Shown piece by piece: positions 54,344 through 64,000 of a stretch of 64,000 nucleotides of DNA. The stretch comes from Guyparkeria hydrothermalis (GTDB lineage: Bacteria > Pseudomonadota > Gammaproteobacteria > Halothiobacillales > Halothiobacillaceae). Position 1 is the stretch's first letter. Each line of letters starts with the position of its first letter. The DNA is taken from the NCBI RefSeq assembly GCF_023555375.1, contig NZ_JAJSEE010000002.1, forward strand, positions 389,001-453,000, given 5' to 3'. A program made the position numbers and the translations under genes. The notes under the pieces are model-generated. The model worked only from the letters and a program-made list of their open reading frames with translations. It was not told where the DNA came from and did no database searches.

Positions 54344-55075
54344 ATGAGTGAGCAGTGGATCGTCGGGATCGACGGTTGCCCCGGCGGGTGGGTGGCAATC
54401 GCCCAGGTAGAGGAGCAGGTCGATGAAAGGGGCTCCACGTCAACGGTGCGTGCGCTGGTCGCCCCGCGCCTCGATGACCTGCTGGGCAAGTTTGCCGACT
54501 TGCGCCGGGTGGGCATCGACATGCCGATCGGCTTGTCGGACGACGAGCCGCGCGCATGCGACCGAGAGGCGAGGGGATTGCTCGGCGCGAGGGGCTCATC
54601 GGTCTTTCCCGCCCCGTTGCGCCCGGCCCTGGCGGCCACCACGCACGCCGAGGCCTCTTCGCTCTCCCGGCAATCGGGTGGAAAGGGCGTGTCCGCGCAG
54701 GCCTGGAACCTCTTCGCGAAGGTTCGCGAACTCGACGAGCTGTTGAGCCGTGACCTCGCCTGGCGCGAGCGTGTGGTCGAGGTGCACCCCGAGCTTTCCT
54801 TCCTCGCCATGAACCGGGGCGAACCGCTGCCGGCTTCCAAGCACCGTATCGAAGGCATCTATCGCCGTCGGGCATTGATCGCCGAGGCCTTCGGCTCGCC
54901 GGCGATCGACTCGGCCGTGACCCAGCTGGCCGGCACCCGGGTGAAGGAGGACGACATGCTCGATGCCTTTGCCGTGCTCTGGAGTGCGCGTCGACACGCG
55001 GCCGGTGCGGGCGCCTGCCTGCCGAGCGACCCGCCGCGCGATGCCTGCGGTCTGCCCATGCGGATCGTCTACTGA
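54344..55075 (+). CDS. DUF429 family protein (RNase H-like fold predicted)
   Basis: A 243-residue soluble protein. It starts WIVGIDGCPGGWVAIA with the first acidic residue of an RNase H-like core; VGIDMPIGLSD near 65-75 gives a second; EVHPELSFLAMN and VKEDDMLDAFAVLWSARR give further acidic positions. These four segments define DUF429. A nuclease activity has been predicted from the fold but not shown. It stands alone between the rpsP operon terminator and htpG. ATG 54344. Confidence 0.85.
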   Translation: MSEQWIVGIDGCPGGWVAIAQVEEQVDERGSTSTVRALVAPRLDDLLGKFADLRRVGIDMPIGLSDDEPRACDREARGLLGARGSSVFPAPLRPALAATTHAEASSLSRQSGGKGVSAQAWNLFAKVRELDELLSRDLAWRERVVEVHPELSFLAMNRGEPLPASKHRIEGIYRRRALIAEAFGSPAIDSAVTQLAGTRVKEDDMLDAFAVLWSARRHAAGAGACLPSDPPRDACGLPMRIVY

Positions 55076-55214
55076 GCTGCGTTCGTCCGAGTGGGTCACC
55101 GCGATGGCCTTGAAATCCCGCCCGACGTCCCTATCTCCACCGCGTTGACGGCGACCGCCTGGTGCGACCGTCCGCCGTATTCGAAACCGAGCGACAACAC
55201 GGAGAACCGCTTCC

Positions 55215-57110
55215 ATGAGTCAAGCCCAGACGCATGCCTTCCAGACCGAGGTGAAGCAGCTGCTTCGTCTGATGATCCACTCGCTGTACTCCAATCCCGA
55301 GGTCTTTCTCCGCGAGCTGATCTCGAATGCCTCGGATGCCTGCGACAAGCTGCGTTTCGAGGCGTTGGCCGATGACGGCCTCTACGAGGACGACAAGGAC
55401 CTGCGCGTGCGGGTCTCCTTCGATGCCGAGAAGAAGACCGTCACCATCGATGACAACGGCATCGGCATGAACCACGAGGAAGTGGTCGAGCACATCGGCA
55501 CCATCGCCCACTCGGGCACCAAGGCCTTCCTCGAGCAGCTCGAGGCGGACAAGCAGAAGGATGCAAACCAGATCGGCCAGTTCGGCGTGGGCTTCTACTC
55601 GGCCTTCATCGTCGCCGACCACGTCGAGCTGATCACCCGCCGCGCCGGCGTCGGTGCCGAGCACGGCGTGCGCTGGACCTCCACCGGCGAGGGCGAATAC
55701 ACCATCGAGACGGTCGACAAGCCCGAGCGGGGCACCCGCATCGTGCTGCACCTGCGCGAGGACCAGCAGGAATTCGCCGACGACTTCCGCCTGCGCTCGG
55801 TGATCCGCAAGTACTCGGATCACATCAACTTCCCGGTGCAGATGTGGGTGCCACCCAAGACCGACACGGACGAGGACGGCAACGAGACCGAGATCCCGGG
55901 GCGCTGGGAGACGGTCAACGACGCCAATGCGCTCTGGACCCGGCCGAAGAGCGAGATCACGGACGAGGAGTACACCGAGTTCTACAAGCACGTCTCCCAC
56001 GACTGGGAGCCGCCGCTCGCCTGGGCGCACAACCAGGTCGAGGGCAAGGTCGAATACACCTCCTTGCTTTACGTCCCCAAGCGCGCGCCGTTCGACCTGT
56101 TCGAGCCCGAGCAGAGCCATGGCGTCAAGCTGTACGTCAAGCGCGTGTTCATCATGGACGACGCCGACAAGCTGATGCCGCGCTACCTGCGCTTCGTCCG
56201 TGGTGTGATCGACTCGGCCGATCTGCCGCTGAACGTCTCGCGCGAGATCCTGCAGTCCAACCGCGTGCTCGACACCATCCGTTCCGGTTCGGTTAAGCGC
56301 GTGCTCTCGCTGCTCGAGAAGATGGCCAAGAACGAGCCCGAGAAGTACGCCGACTTCTGGCAGACCTTCGGCCGCGTCTTGAAGGAGGGCGTCGGCGAGG
56401 ACGTCGCCAACAAGGAGAAGATCGCCGGCCTGCTGCGCTTCGCCTCCACCAAGGGGCAGGACGAGGGTGCGAGTGACGCGGAGACGGTCTCGTTGGCCGA
56501 CTACATCGAGCGCATGCCCGAGGACCAGGACGAGATCTACTACATCATCGCCGACTCCTACCAGGCCGCACTTGCCTCGCCGCACCTGGAGATCTTCCGC
56601 AAGAAGGGCATCGAGGTGCTGCTGCTCTCCGACCGCGTCGATGAGTGGGTGATGGCCCACCTGACCGAGTTCGACGGCAAGACTCTCAAGTCGGTCACCA
56701 AGGCCAAGATCGACGTCGACGAGGAAGACGAGGACGAGTCCGAGGAGGAGAAGCGGGAGCACGAGGCGCTGATCAAGCGACTCAAGGACACCCTGGGCGA
56801 GGAAGTGAAGGACGTGCGCCGCTCGCGTCGCCTGGTCGAATCCCCGGCGTGCCTGGTGACCGACGAGGGCGACGTCAGCCTGCACCTGCAGCGCATCCTC
56901 GAGCAGGCCGGGCAAGCGATGCCCGAGACCAAGCCGATCCTCGAGATCAATCCCGACCACCGGCTGCTCCAGCAGGCCGAGGGCGAGTCCGACGAGGCGC
57001 GCTTCGCCGACCTCGCGCACGTGCTTTACGGGCAGGCGATGCTCGCCGAAGGCGGCAAGCTAGCCGATTCGGCCGACTTCGTCAGTCGATTGAACCGGCT
57101 GCTCGCCTGA
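55215..57110 (+). CDS. htpG: Hsp90 chaperone HtpG
   Basis: A 631-residue dimeric ATP-dependent chaperone. GHKL motifs [24 protein letters not shown] and [22 protein letters not shown] bind ATP; the middle domain has [10 protein letters not shown] and [14 protein letters not shown]; the C-terminal dimerisation domain follows from about 510. Acidic stretches ([16 protein letters not shown]) resemble other bacterial HtpG linkers. ATG 55215, preceded by a weak GGAG. Ends before a strong terminator. Confidence 0.97.
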   Translation: MSQAQTHAFQTEVKQLLRLMIHSLYSNPEVFLRELISNASDACDKLRFEALADDGLYEDDKDLRVRVSFDAEKKTVTIDDNGIGMNHEEVVEHIGTIAHSGTKAFLEQLEADKQKDANQIGQFGVGFYSAFIVADHVELITRRAGVGAEHGVRWTSTGEGEYTIETVDKPERGTRIVLHLREDQQEFADDFRLRSVIRKYSDHINFPVQMWVPPKTDTDEDGNETEIPGRWETVNDANALWTRPKSEITDEEYTEFYKHVSHDWEPPLAWAHNQVEGKVEYTSLLYVPKRAPFDLFEPEQSHGVKLYVKRVFIMDDADKLMPRYLRFVRGVIDSADLPLNVSREILQSNRVLDTIRSGSVKRVLSLLEKMAKNEPEKYADFWQTFGRVLKEGVGEDVANKEKIAGLLRFASTKGQDEGASDAETVSLADYIERMPEDQDEIYYIIADSYQAALASPHLEIFRKKGIEVLLLSDRVDEWVMAHLTEFDGKTLKSVTKAKIDVDEEDEDESEEEKREHEALIKRLKDTLGEEVKDVRRSRRLVESPACLVTDEGDVSLHLQRILEQAGQAMPETKPILEINPDHRLLQQAEGESDEARFADLAHVLYGQAMLAEGGKLADSADFVSRLNRLLA

Positions 57111-57147
57111 CAGTCAGACCCGTCGACGGGTGCGTGACGTAACCGAG

Positions 57148-57174
57148 ACCCCGGCCATGCCGGGGTTCTTTTTT
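57148..57174 (+). terminator. Rho-independent terminator of htpG
   Basis: ACCCCGGC (57148-57155), loop CAT, GCCGGGGT (57159-57166), then TCTTTTTT. Confidence 0.93.
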
Positions 57175-57193
57175 GCGCCCCCGTCGGACCGCT

Positions 57194-57208
57194 GGTCACG
57201 CCGTGACC
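57194..57208. promoter_or_regulatory. 15-bp palindrome upstream of the lpxC promoter
   Basis: GGTCACG-C-CGTGACC is a perfect palindrome, 7 bases before the proposed -35 box. An operator for a dimeric regulator is possible; no factor is identified. Confidence 0.35.
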
Positions 57209-57215
57209 CGCACGG

Positions 57216-57244
57216 TTTTTATCCCATCACAAGCGTGCGATAAT
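57216..57244 (+). promoter_or_regulatory. Candidate lpxC promoter
   Basis: TTTTTA (57216-57221), a 17-base spacer and GATAAT (57239-57244), followed by AT-rich sequence. The leader to the TTG start at 57277 is only about 25 bases. Confidence 0.55.
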
Positions 57245-57276
57245 TATCCGATTTACCGGCTTGGGTTCTCACGATC

Positions 57277-58194
57277 TTGGTTCAGCAACGCACACTTCGA
57301 AACACCATCCGCGCCACGGGGATCGGTCTGCACACCGGCGAGCAGGTCCGCCTGACGCTGCGCCCGGCGCCCGTGGACAGCGGCATCGTCTTTCACCGGG
57401 TCGATCTCGGCAACGATGCGACGATCCCGGGTCACGCCTTCAATGTTGGTGAAACCCAGCTGTCGACGACGCTGGTCAAGGATGGCGTCAAGATTTCCAC
57501 CGTCGAGCACCTGATGTCGGCGCTGGCCGGTCTGGGGATCGATAACTGCGTGGTCGAGATCGACGGCCCGGAAATGCCGATCATGGACGGCAGCGCCAGT
57601 CCGTTCGTCTTCCTGATCCAGTCGGCGGGCATCGAGGAGCAGGACGCCCACAAGCGATTCATCCGCATCCTCGAGCCGGTGGAGGTGGTCGACGGTGACC
57701 GCTGGGTGCGCTTTGATCCGCACGAGGGGTTCCGCGTGGCCATGTCGATCGACTTCAACCATCCGGTGCTGGACAAGTCCGCTCGCCTGGCGGAAATCGA
57801 CTTCTCCTCGACCAGCTTCGTCAAGGAAGTCGCCCGGGCGCGGACCTTCGGTTTCATGAGCGATCTCGAGATGATGCGCTCGCGCAACCTGGCGCTGGGC
57901 GGCTCGGTCGACAACGCCATCGTGGTCGGCGAGGAGCACATCCTCAACGAGGACGGCCTGCGTTACGGCGACGAGTTCGTCAAGCACAAGATCCTCGATG
58001 CCATCGGCGATCTCTACCTGCTCGGCTGCAGCGTGATCGGCAGCTTCACCGGCCACAAGTCGGGCCATGCGCTGAACAACCAGCTGCTGCGCGCGCTGCT
58101 GGCCCGGGAGTCGGCCTACGAGGTGGTCACCTTCGAGAACGAGGAGCCGCCCCCGGTGTCGTTCTCCCGCCCGGCGGCACAGATTGCTGAGTGA
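57277..58194 (+). CDS. lpxC: UDP-3-O-acyl-N-acetylglucosamine deacetylase
   Basis: A 305-residue zinc enzyme committing lipid A synthesis. The N terminus [21 protein letters not shown] aligns with the family only if translation begins at TTG 57277 (Met-Val-Gln-Gln-Arg), an uncommon start that may limit this tightly controlled enzyme. [43 protein letters not shown] and the zinc ligands (H in VEHL, H and D in [10 protein letters not shown]) are present. Stands before the lone receiver and secA, as in gammaproteobacterial cell-envelope clusters. Confidence 0.95.
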   Translation: MVQQRTLRNTIRATGIGLHTGEQVRLTLRPAPVDSGIVFHRVDLGNDATIPGHAFNVGETQLSTTLVKDGVKISTVEHLMSALAGLGIDNCVVEIDGPEMPIMDGSASPFVFLIQSAGIEEQDAHKRFIRILEPVEVVDGDRWVRFDPHEGFRVAMSIDFNHPVLDKSARLAEIDFSSTSFVKEVARARTFGFMSDLEMMRSRNLALGGSVDNAIVVGEEHILNEDGLRYGDEFVKHKILDAIGDLYLLGCSVIGSFTGHKSGHALNNQLLRALLARESAYEVVTFENEEPPPVSFSRPAAQIAE

Positions 58195-58265
58195 GGCCAC
58201 GTTGGCCGAAACCAGCGCGACGCAAACCAGGGCCACGCAAATCAGGGCGTGAAGTGCGACCGACG

Positions 58266-58295
58266 AGACCCGGCTGATGCCGGGTCTTCTTTTTT
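58266..58295 (+). terminator. Rho-independent terminator of lpxC
   Basis: AGACCCGGC (58266-58274), loop TGAT, GCCGGGTCT (58279-58287), then TCTTTTTT. Confidence 0.93.
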
Positions 58296-58434
58296 GCCCC
58301 GGCCGGATGCGGTCGCCCGGTGGACAGGGGCGGCCGCTTGGGTAAAACTACCTCGCGATTTGTATCGACAGGATCGTCGAACGCTCGCCGGTCGGGAAGA
58401 CCGGCGGTAGCAACCAACCACAAGGAGAAGTGCC

Positions 58435-58941
58435 ATGGGCTACATGCCTCGCCTGGGCAGCCTGCTGGGGCTGCGTACCAAGTCTGCGGACCGTCGTCGC
58501 GGTCGTCGTTACGAGGCCTCGCGCGGTCTGCGCATCCTGGTCATCGATGATTCCAAGACGGTGGTCAAGATACTCAGCCGGATGCTCAGCCAGAACGAGT
58601 TCGAGCCGATCGTCGCCGGCGATGCCGAGACCGGCCTGGAACTCGCCCGCCAGTACCCGCCCGACCTGATCTTCCTCGATATCCTATTGCCCGGCATGAA
58701 CGGCTTTGCCGCCCTGCGCCGACTGCGCCAGGACCCGGCGACCGCGGACGTGCCCGTGATCATGATCAGTGGCGACGAGCAGTCGATGGCCCGCATGGTG
58801 CTCGACCGGCTCGGGTCGGACGACTTCATGAAAAAGCCCTTCGGGCGCGCCGAGGTATTCACCCGGATCGAGGGGCTGGTACGCAACGGGCGATTGCCGC
58901 AACGACTCAATCCCTCGGCATTCGATCGCCAGGCGATCTGA
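58435..58941 (+). CDS. Stand-alone response-regulator receiver protein
   Basis: 168 residues: a basic, Arg-rich extension of about 30 residues (MGYMPRLGSLLGLRTKSADR) followed by one receiver domain. The acidic pair DD at 38-39, phospho-acceptor D82 (IFLDILLPGMNG), S112 (MISGDE) and the lysine in FMKKPFG (133-134) are complete. There is no output domain, so it works like PilG/PilH/CheY through protein contact. No kinase is nearby; pilT and pilU lie 53 kb away. AAGGAGAAG precedes ATG 58435. Confidence 0.88.
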   Translation: MGYMPRLGSLLGLRTKSADRRRGRRYEASRGLRILVIDDSKTVVKILSRMLSQNEFEPIVAGDAETGLELARQYPPDLIFLDILLPGMNGFAALRRLRQDPATADVPVIMISGDEQSMARMVLDRLGSDDFMKKPFGRAEVFTRIEGLVRNGRLPQRLNPSAFDRQAI

Positions 58942-58978
58942 TCGACCCGGCTGCCGTCGCGACCGGAGGGGGTGTGCC

Positions 58979-59629
58979 GTGAATGCCGCCGACTACGACC
59001 AGTGGTATCGATCCGGTCACGGGCAGTGGATCGGTGAGCGCGAGACGGCCCTGATCCGGGGTTGTCTCTCGCCCCGGTCGGGGGAGTCGTTGCTCGACGT
59101 CGGTTGCGGCACCGGTTTCTTCACCCGGGCGCTGGGCGCGTCGATCGACGGGTTGGTGGTCGGCGCGGACATCGATGCCGACTGGTTGGCGTATGCCCGT
59201 GACCAGGATCGAACGGGTGCCTGCTACGAGCGCGCCGATGCCCGGGCCCTGCCGCATGCCGACAAGGCCGTCGACCTGGTTACGGCGATTACGGTGCTCG
59301 ACTTCATCGACGAGGACGCCGCGGCGGTGGCCGAGATGGTCCGTGTCGCGCGCCGCCGGGTGGTCATCGGGGTGCTCAACCGCAACAGCCTGCTCTGGTG
59401 TCAGAAGGGCTGGGATGGCGGTCGTGGCGGTTACGCCGGGGCACGCTGGTACACACCGGCCGACGCCCGGCGACTGTTCGAGGGCTTGCCGGTTGCGCGC
59501 ATACGCGTGCAAACCGCGATCGTCCTGCCGGGCGGTGGTCGCTTCGCCCGCTGGCTGGAGCGACACTGGCCGGCGTGGTTGCCGTGCGGCGGGGTGATCC
59601 TGCTGAGCGCCGACTGTCGACGCGATTGA
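58979..59629 (+). CDS. Class I SAM-dependent methyltransferase (Methyltransf_11 type)
   Basis: A 216-residue cytosolic enzyme. SAM motif LLDVGCGTGFFTRALG is at residues 38-53, VVGADIDADWLAYARDQ next, DARALPHADKAVDLVTAITVLDFI and VVIGVLNRNSLLW after. The profile is that of small-molecule (UbiE/BioC-like) methyltransferases; the substrate is unknown. GTG 58979 has GGAGGGG upstream. It lies 37 bases after the receiver gene, so the two may be co-transcribed. Convergent with dciA. Confidence 0.82.
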   Translation: MNAADYDQWYRSGHGQWIGERETALIRGCLSPRSGESLLDVGCGTGFFTRALGASIDGLVVGADIDADWLAYARDQDRTGACYERADARALPHADKAVDLVTAITVLDFIDEDAAAVAEMVRVARRRVVIGVLNRNSLLWCQKGWDGGRGGYAGARWYTPADARRLFEGLPVARIRVQTAIVLPGGGRFARWLERHWPAWLPCGGVILLSADCRRD

Positions 59630-59683
59630 GTCGTTTCGACGGGGTCGCCAGGCTCCGGCTTTTCGGCCCCGTCGTTCGGCGGG

Positions 59684-60142
59684 TCAGTGGTTCGCGTCGT
59701 CGGGGTTGATGGCGCGGGACAGACGCTGCAGCGCGCGGGCGAGCTCCTCGCCTTCGTGCACCGAGGCAAGCACGTCCAGGGCCTGGCTGCCGGTGCGTGA
59801 CGGCTCGCGCTCGACCCGGGGGCGTTCACGTCGCGTCGGGGCGTTGGCCGGGGCCACGCGCACCCGGATCGAGGCTGGCCGGGGGGCGCCGGGATGCGCG
59901 TCGAGCGCGCGATGCAGGCGGGCCAACAGGTCGGGGGCCTCGAAACGCATCCGGCTTGCCATCGCGGCACTGCCCACGCCCAGCGTCAGGGTGTGTTCAT
60001 CGACGTTGATGACCTGTACCGCCTGACCCGAGCGCCCGGAGACCAGGCCATCGATGATGGCCTGGTAGGCCCGGATGAGCGCGACCCGGTCGAGAATGCC
60101 GGCCAGGGCGGGGTTGTTCAGGCGGTAGCGTTCGAGATTCAT
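59684..60142 (-). CDS. dciA: DciA-like helicase-loading protein (DUF721)
   Basis: A 152-residue protein with an N-terminal DUF721 core (about 20-100: NPALAGILDRV, VINVDEHTLTLGVGSAAMASRMRFEAPDLLARL, SIRVRVAP) and an Arg/Pro-rich then acidic C-terminal tail. DciA proteins load the replicative helicase DnaB in bacteria lacking DnaC. The position between lpxC and secA, divergent from secA, is where gammaproteobacterial dciA is found. Confidence 0.82.
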   Translation of the reverse strand: MNLERYRLNNPALAGILDRVALIRAYQAIIDGLVSGRSGQAVQVINVDEHTLTLGVGSAAMASRMRFEAPDLLARLHRALDAHPGAPRPASIRVRVAPANAPTRRERPRVEREPSRTGSQALDVLASVHEGEELARALQRLSRAINPDDANH

Positions 60143-60404
60143 CGCGCGGCCTTCGTGACGGGGTTGTGACGGGCGCCAGCAACGGCCCGCCGCCTATCAT
60201 TATCCACGCATCTGCCGTAAGATTCAGCGCATTTGCCAAGGAATCGTTCGGGTTCTGCGCGCGGTCCCGGTCCGGTGATTTTTCTCGTCGGACCGACCGC
60301 CGAGCGGCCGCCTTTTCGGCCGGTCATCCGGCCCTGCCGACCCCGTCGGTTCCTCACTTTTCGCGCGCCGGCTCGGCGCGGTTTGTCGAAACATGGGATA
60401 GGAC
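60143..60404 (+). promoter_or_regulatory. 262-bp dciA/secA divergent region
   Basis: No gene seen. TAAGAT (60218-60223) could be a plus-strand -10 box and GATAAT (minus strand, near 60199-60204) one for dciA. The secA side is hairpin-rich: GGTCCG/CGGACC around 60270-60295, then repeated CGGCCG and CCGG stems to about 60335. No SecM-like reading frame is recognisable. Confidence 0.35.
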
Positions 60405-63203
60405 ATGATTGCATCGTTTGCAGCCAAGGTTTTCGGTACGCGCAATGACCGTCAGGTCAAGAAGCTCAGGAAACGCGTCACGGAGATCAACGCCCTCGAG
60501 GAGGCGACGCAGGCCCTGTCCGACGAGGAGCTGAAGGGACGCACCGAGGAATTCCACCAGCGCTGGTCCGACGGCGAGAGCCTCGATTCGCTGCTGCCCG
60601 AGGCCTTCGCGGTCTGCCGGGAGATGAGCCGCCGCGTGATGGGCATGCGGCACTTCGACGTCCAGCTGATCGGTGGCATGGTCCTGCACGAGGGCAAGGT
60701 CGCCGAGATGAAGACCGGCGAGGGCAAGACCCTGGTCGCGACGCTCGCCGTCTACCTCAACGCGATCACCAAAAAGGGCGTGCACGTCGTCACGGTCAAC
60801 GACTACCTCGCCAAGCGTGACGCCGAGTGGATGGGGCGCATCTACACCGCGCTGGGGCTGACCGTTGGGACGGTGGTGCCGGGGATGGATGCACGCGCCA
60901 AGCGCGATGCCTATCAGTGTGACGTCACCTACGCCACCAACAACGAGCTCGGCTTCGATTACCTGCGCGACAACATGGCGTTCTCGTCCGAGCAGATCAT
61001 GCAGCGCGATCCGGTCTACGCGATCGTCGACGAGGTCGATTCGATCCTGATCGACGAGGCGCGCACCCCGTTGATCATCTCCGGCCCCGCGGCCGATTCC
61101 TCGGCGACCTATCACACCATCAACGGCCTGATCCCCGAGCTCAAGCGTCAGGCGCGCGAAGAGCCCAAGGACGACGAGCCGCCGCTGACCGACGAGGAGC
61201 GCGGCGACTTCACCGTCGACGAGAAGAACAAGCAGGTCTTCCTCACCGAGCAGGGCTTCGACAAGGCCGAGGAACTGCTGGTCCAGGCCGGGCTGCTGGA
61301 GGAAGGCGAGTCGCTCTACGATTCGCACAACATCATGCTCCTCTCGCACCTGACCTCGGCGCTGCGGGCGCACGCGATCTACAAGCGCAACGTCGACTAC
61401 ATCGTCAAGGGTGACGACGTGATCATCGTCGACGAGTTCACCGGCCGCACGCTGGCCGGGCGGCGCTGGTCCGAGGGCCTGCACCAGGCCATCGAGGCGA
61501 AGGAGGGCGTGACGATCAAGCCCGAGAACCAGACGCTCGCCTCGATCACCTTCCAGAACTACTTCCGCCTGTACCCGAAGCTGGCCGGCATGACCGGTAC
61601 CGCCGAGACCGAGGCGCGCGAGCTGGGCGAGATCTACGGCCTGGACGTGGTGCAGATCCCGACCAACCGTCCGATTCAGCGCATCGACCATGGCGATCTC
61701 GTCTTCCTCACCGCGCAGGAGAAGTTCGAGGCCATCACCAAGGACGTGCAGGCCGCGCGCGAACGCGGGCAGCCCACGCTGGTCGGCACCGCCTCGATCG
61801 AGGCCTCCGAGCTTGTCTCCGAGGCACTGCAGAAGGCCGGCGTGCCGCACAACGTGCTCAACGCCAAGAACCACATGAGTGAGGCCGAGATCATCGCCGA
61901 GGCCGGTCGACCCGGTGCCGTGACCATCGCCACCAACATGGCTGGCCGCGGCACCGACATCGTGCTGGGCGGCAATCTGGAGCAGGAACTGCTCGAGCTC
62001 GGCCCGGACGCCTCCGACGAGGAGCGCGACCGCGTGCGTCGCGAGTGGGAAAAGCGCCACGAGCAGGTGCTGGAATCCGGTGGCCTGCACGTCGTGGGCA
62101 CCGAGCGTCACGAATCGCGCCGGATCGACAACCAGTTGCGCGGCCGTGCCGGTCGTCAGGGGGATCCGGGTTCGACCCGCTTCTTCCTGTCGCTCGAGGA
62201 CAGCCTGATGCGGGTGTTCGCGTCCGATCGCGTCTCCGGGTTGATGAAGCGGCTCGGCATGAAGCCGGGCGAGGCCATCGAGCACCCCTGGGTCTCGCGC
62301 GCGATCGAGAACGCCCAGCGCAAGGTCGAGGGTCACAACTTCGACATGCGCAAGCACCTGCTCGACTACGACAACGTCGCCAACGAGCAGCGCAAGGTCA
62401 TCTACGAGCAGCGTCGCGCGGTCATGGCAACCACCGACACCCGCCCGATCATCGAGTCGATGCGACGCGAGGTGCTCGCCGAGCGCTTCCGTCGCTACGT
62501 GCCGTTCGGTGCGCTCGAGGAGATGTGGGACATCGAGGGTCTGACCGCCCACCTCAAGGACGACTTCGGCCTCGACCTGCCGATCCAGAAGTGGCTGGAC
62601 GAGGACGACGATCTGCACGACGAGACCCTGCTCGACAAGATCATCGACACCGCCCAGCGCCACTACGAGGCCAAGGAAAAGCTGGTCGGCGAAGACAACA
62701 TGCGCCAGTTCGAGAAGGGCGTGCTGCTGCAGGTGCTCGATGCCCAGTGGAAGGAGCATCTCGCGGCGATGGACTACCTGCGCCAGAGCATCGGGCTGCG
62801 CGGCTACGCGCAGAAGAACCCGACGCAGGAGTACAAGCGCGAGGCGTTCGAGATGTTCGGCAAGATGCTCGACGACATGAACTACGAGATCGTCCGCACG
62901 CTCACCCGCTTGCAGATCGCCGCCCCCGAGGGCATGGAGCAGGAGGACATCAACTCCATGCTCGATGAGCTGGTCGACAACCCGCGCGTCGACCCGAGCC
63001 AGCTGCGCACCCGCCACGAGTCGGTGTCGACCTTCGCCGAGCCCGAGGAGCCGGCCGCACCCGCCCGTCCGTCCGGGCAGGCCGAGGGCGGCAACGAGCC
63101 CCCCACGCGCCCGGTGCGCCGCGAGAACCCCAAGATCGGTCGCAACGATCCGTGTCACTGCGGGTCGGGCAAGAAGTACAAGCACTGCTGCGGCAAGCTC
63201 TGA
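60405..63203 (+). CDS. secA: Preprotein translocase ATPase SecA
   Basis: A 932-residue motor driving proteins through SecYEG. NBD1 Walker [14 protein letters not shown] is near residue 103; the DEAD-like box [20 protein letters not shown] is near 208. The preprotein cross-linking domain follows, and NBD2 has [16 protein letters not shown]. The helical scaffold follows, and the C-terminal zinc motif [15 protein letters not shown] binds SecB. A Pro/Glu-rich linker lies before the zinc motif. ATG 60405. Confidence 0.98.
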   Translation: MIASFAAKVFGTRNDRQVKKLRKRVTEINALEEATQALSDEELKGRTEEFHQRWSDGESLDSLLPEAFAVCREMSRRVMGMRHFDVQLIGGMVLHEGKVAEMKTGEGKTLVATLAVYLNAITKKGVHVVTVNDYLAKRDAEWMGRIYTALGLTVGTVVPGMDARAKRDAYQCDVTYATNNELGFDYLRDNMAFSSEQIMQRDPVYAIVDEVDSILIDEARTPLIISGPAADSSATYHTINGLIPELKRQAREEPKDDEPPLTDEERGDFTVDEKNKQVFLTEQGFDKAEELLVQAGLLEEGESLYDSHNIMLLSHLTSALRAHAIYKRNVDYIVKGDDVIIVDEFTGRTLAGRRWSEGLHQAIEAKEGVTIKPENQTLASITFQNYFRLYPKLAGMTGTAETEARELGEIYGLDVVQIPTNRPIQRIDHGDLVFLTAQEKFEAITKDVQAARERGQPTLVGTASIEASELVSEALQKAGVPHNVLNAKNHMSEAEIIAEAGRPGAVTIATNMAGRGTDIVLGGNLEQELLELGPDASDEERDRVRREWEKRHEQVLESGGLHVVGTERHESRRIDNQLRGRAGRQGDPGSTRFFLSLEDSLMRVFASDRVSGLMKRLGMKPGEAIEHPWVSRAIENAQRKVEGHNFDMRKHLLDYDNVANEQRKVIYEQRRAVMATTDTRPIIESMRREVLAERFRRYVPFGALEEMWDIEGLTAHLKDDFGLDLPIQKWLDEDDDLHDETLLDKIIDTAQRHYEAKEKLVGEDNMRQFEKGVLLQVLDAQWKEHLAAMDYLRQSIGLRGYAQKNPTQEYKREAFEMFGKMLDDMNYEIVRTLTRLQIAAPEGMEQEDINSMLDELVDNPRVDPSQLRTRHESVSTFAEPEEPAAPARPSGQAEGGNEPPTRPVRRENPKIGRNDPCHCGSGKKYKHCCGKL

Positions 63204-63253
63204 TCAAGCCGGCGGGCGCCTGCCGGTAACAACGTCTGCTCAGGAGACAGGGA

Positions 63254-64000
63254 ATGAAACGTCTGATTGTTGCCGTGCTGGTCGTGCTCGTGGCGGTGTT
63301 GGCCGCGGCGCCGTTCGTTACCGGCCACGTCATGGAAAACACGCTGGCCGAGGTCGAGCGCTTCCCGGGGACGCGTGATGCGCTGGAGTTGGAGGTGACC
63401 GACTACCAGCGTGGCTATCTCGAGTCCCGTGCCGAGTCCGAGTTGTGGTTGCGTCTGCCGGAGCAGGAGCCGGTGCGCGTGATGTTGACCCATCGCATCG
63501 ACCAGCTGCCCGGCATCGACGGGCGCTACGCCACCGTTCACACGACCTGGGAGCCGGCCGACCCGGAGCTGCGCGACGAGCTGGCCGAGGTGTTCGGTGA
63601 CGATGCCGAGTTCACCCTCGCCACGGCCCTGTACCCGACCGGCGCGAGCCATTCGACCGGTCGTATCCCGTCGGTCGAACGGGACGGGGTCGATTTCTCC
63701 GGGGCCGACATTCGGCTCGACACCAAGGCCGATGGCCGCTTCGACTATCGCCTCGAGGGCGAACGACTGGCGATCGACGACGAGGCCGAGGGCGTGGAGG
63801 CCGGTTCGGCCGTCGTCTCCGAGGGCTTGCGCCTGATCGCCTCCGGCCAGGTTGCCGAGGACGGGTTCGTCTGGGACAGCGAGGGGCGTTTCGAGCTCGA
63901 TCGCCTCGAGATCGACCAGGACAGCGAGCAGGGCTGGGTCGAGGACTTCGTCCTGCGATTCGACTCGGCGCGCGAGGAGGACCGCTGGGGGTTTGCGGTC
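63254..64000 (+). CDS. DUF945 (YdgA-type) protein, cut by the window end
   Basis: The first 249 codons of a longer gene. An N-terminal signal anchor (RLIVAVLVVLVAVLAAAPF) is followed by a periplasmic region rich in beta-strand pattern. TDYQRGYLESRAESELWL near 50-67 and HRIDQLPG near 82 are typical of DUF945/YdgA. Function unknown; E. coli YdgA is a membrane-associated protein. CAGGAGACAGGG precedes ATG 63254. No stop before the edge. Confidence 0.8.
   Translation, partial: MKRLIVAVLVVLVAVLAAAPFVTGHVMENTLAEVERFPGTRDALELEVTDYQRGYLESRAESELWLRLPEQEPVRVMLTHRIDQLPGIDGRYATVHTTWEPADPELRDELAEVFGDDAEFTLATALYPTGASHSTGRIPSVERDGVDFSGADIRLDTKADGRFDYRLEGERLAIDDEAEGVEAGSAVVSEGLRLIASGQVAEDGFVWDSEGRFELDRLEIDQDSEQGWVEDFVLRFDSAREEDRWGFAV

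Noticed and set aside
60143-60404. SecM-like arrest peptide upstream of secA
   Set aside because: No plus-strand reading frame with a signal peptide and arrest motif; dciA is divergent here.
60354-63185. Very long antisense frame opposite secA (and similar long frames opposite pilT, htpG, hflX and others)
   Set aside because: High GC content removes stop codons in the complementary frame; SecA motifs lie on the plus strand.

Overview
The window reads as chromosome of a high-GC gammaproteobacterium that makes its living from sulfur oxidation. Three things support this. The housekeeping gene order is gammaproteobacterial: mutL-miaA-hfq-hflX-hflK-hflC-yjeT-hisZ-purA and rpsP-rimM-trmD-rplS. LpxC, an outer-membrane beta-barrel and type IV pilus motors show a Gram-negative envelope. 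Flavocytochrome c sulfide dehydrogenase, paired YeeE/YedE thiosulfate-type permeases and a periplasmic rhodanese show sulfur metabolism. A Halothiobacillaceae-like (Halothiobacillus/Guyparkeria) source is my inference; no 16S gene is present to test it.

Layout. 1-10 kb: PII protein, ThiO-like glycine oxidase, tRNA-Gly(CCC), three retraction-type pilus ATPases (a PilU-like paralogue, PilU, PilT), then yggS-proC-yggT-metX-metW. 10-17 kb: an RsmC-like methyltransferase and a Zur-type regulator on the minus strand, then a plus-strand sulfur-handling cluster: Tat-exported metallo-beta-lactamase-fold hydrolase, two half-size YeeE/YedE permeases, an exported protein made of eleven GGNPCAPSAR-type repeats, a His-rich protein and a periplasmic two-domain sulfurtransferase. 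17-25 kb: a three-gene putative exopolysaccharide module (sugar epimerase, membrane GT2, TPR/beta-barrel exporter) and a SulP transporter with a double UspA protein. 25-30 kb: a minus-strand respiratory operon fccA-fccB, then a bd-oxidase-like subunit with a fused heme c domain, a second multi-spanning subunit and a diheme cytochrome c. 30-41 kb: bioD, purC, a hydrolase-like/TlpA fusion, mutM, rpmB-rpmG, an SLC13-type permease with a HAD phosphatase, trpS, nnr, tsaE. 41-64 kb: amiC, the mutL-to-purA block, the rpsP operon, a DUF429 protein, htpG, lpxC, a lone receiver protein, a methyltransferase, dciA, secA and a truncated DUF945 gene.

How the parts fit (inference). Sulfide electrons would pass from FccAB through c-type cytochromes to the bd-like membrane complex encoded in the same operon. 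The 11.3-16.0 kb cluster would import and process thiosulfate or sulfane sulfur, and the Cys-repeat protein may bind sulfur or metal in the periplasm.

Most unusual items: (1) the FccAB plus heme-c-fused bd-like operon; (2) the Cys-repeat exported protein inside a sulfur cluster; (3) two intergenic elements, about 200 and 343 bp, each closed by a roughly 30-bp terminal inverted repeat and packed with internal hairpins, with no coding content; (4) the small exopolysaccharide module whose synthase has QIYMW where QxxRW is expected. No CRISPR array, transposase, rRNA or prophage gene was seen.
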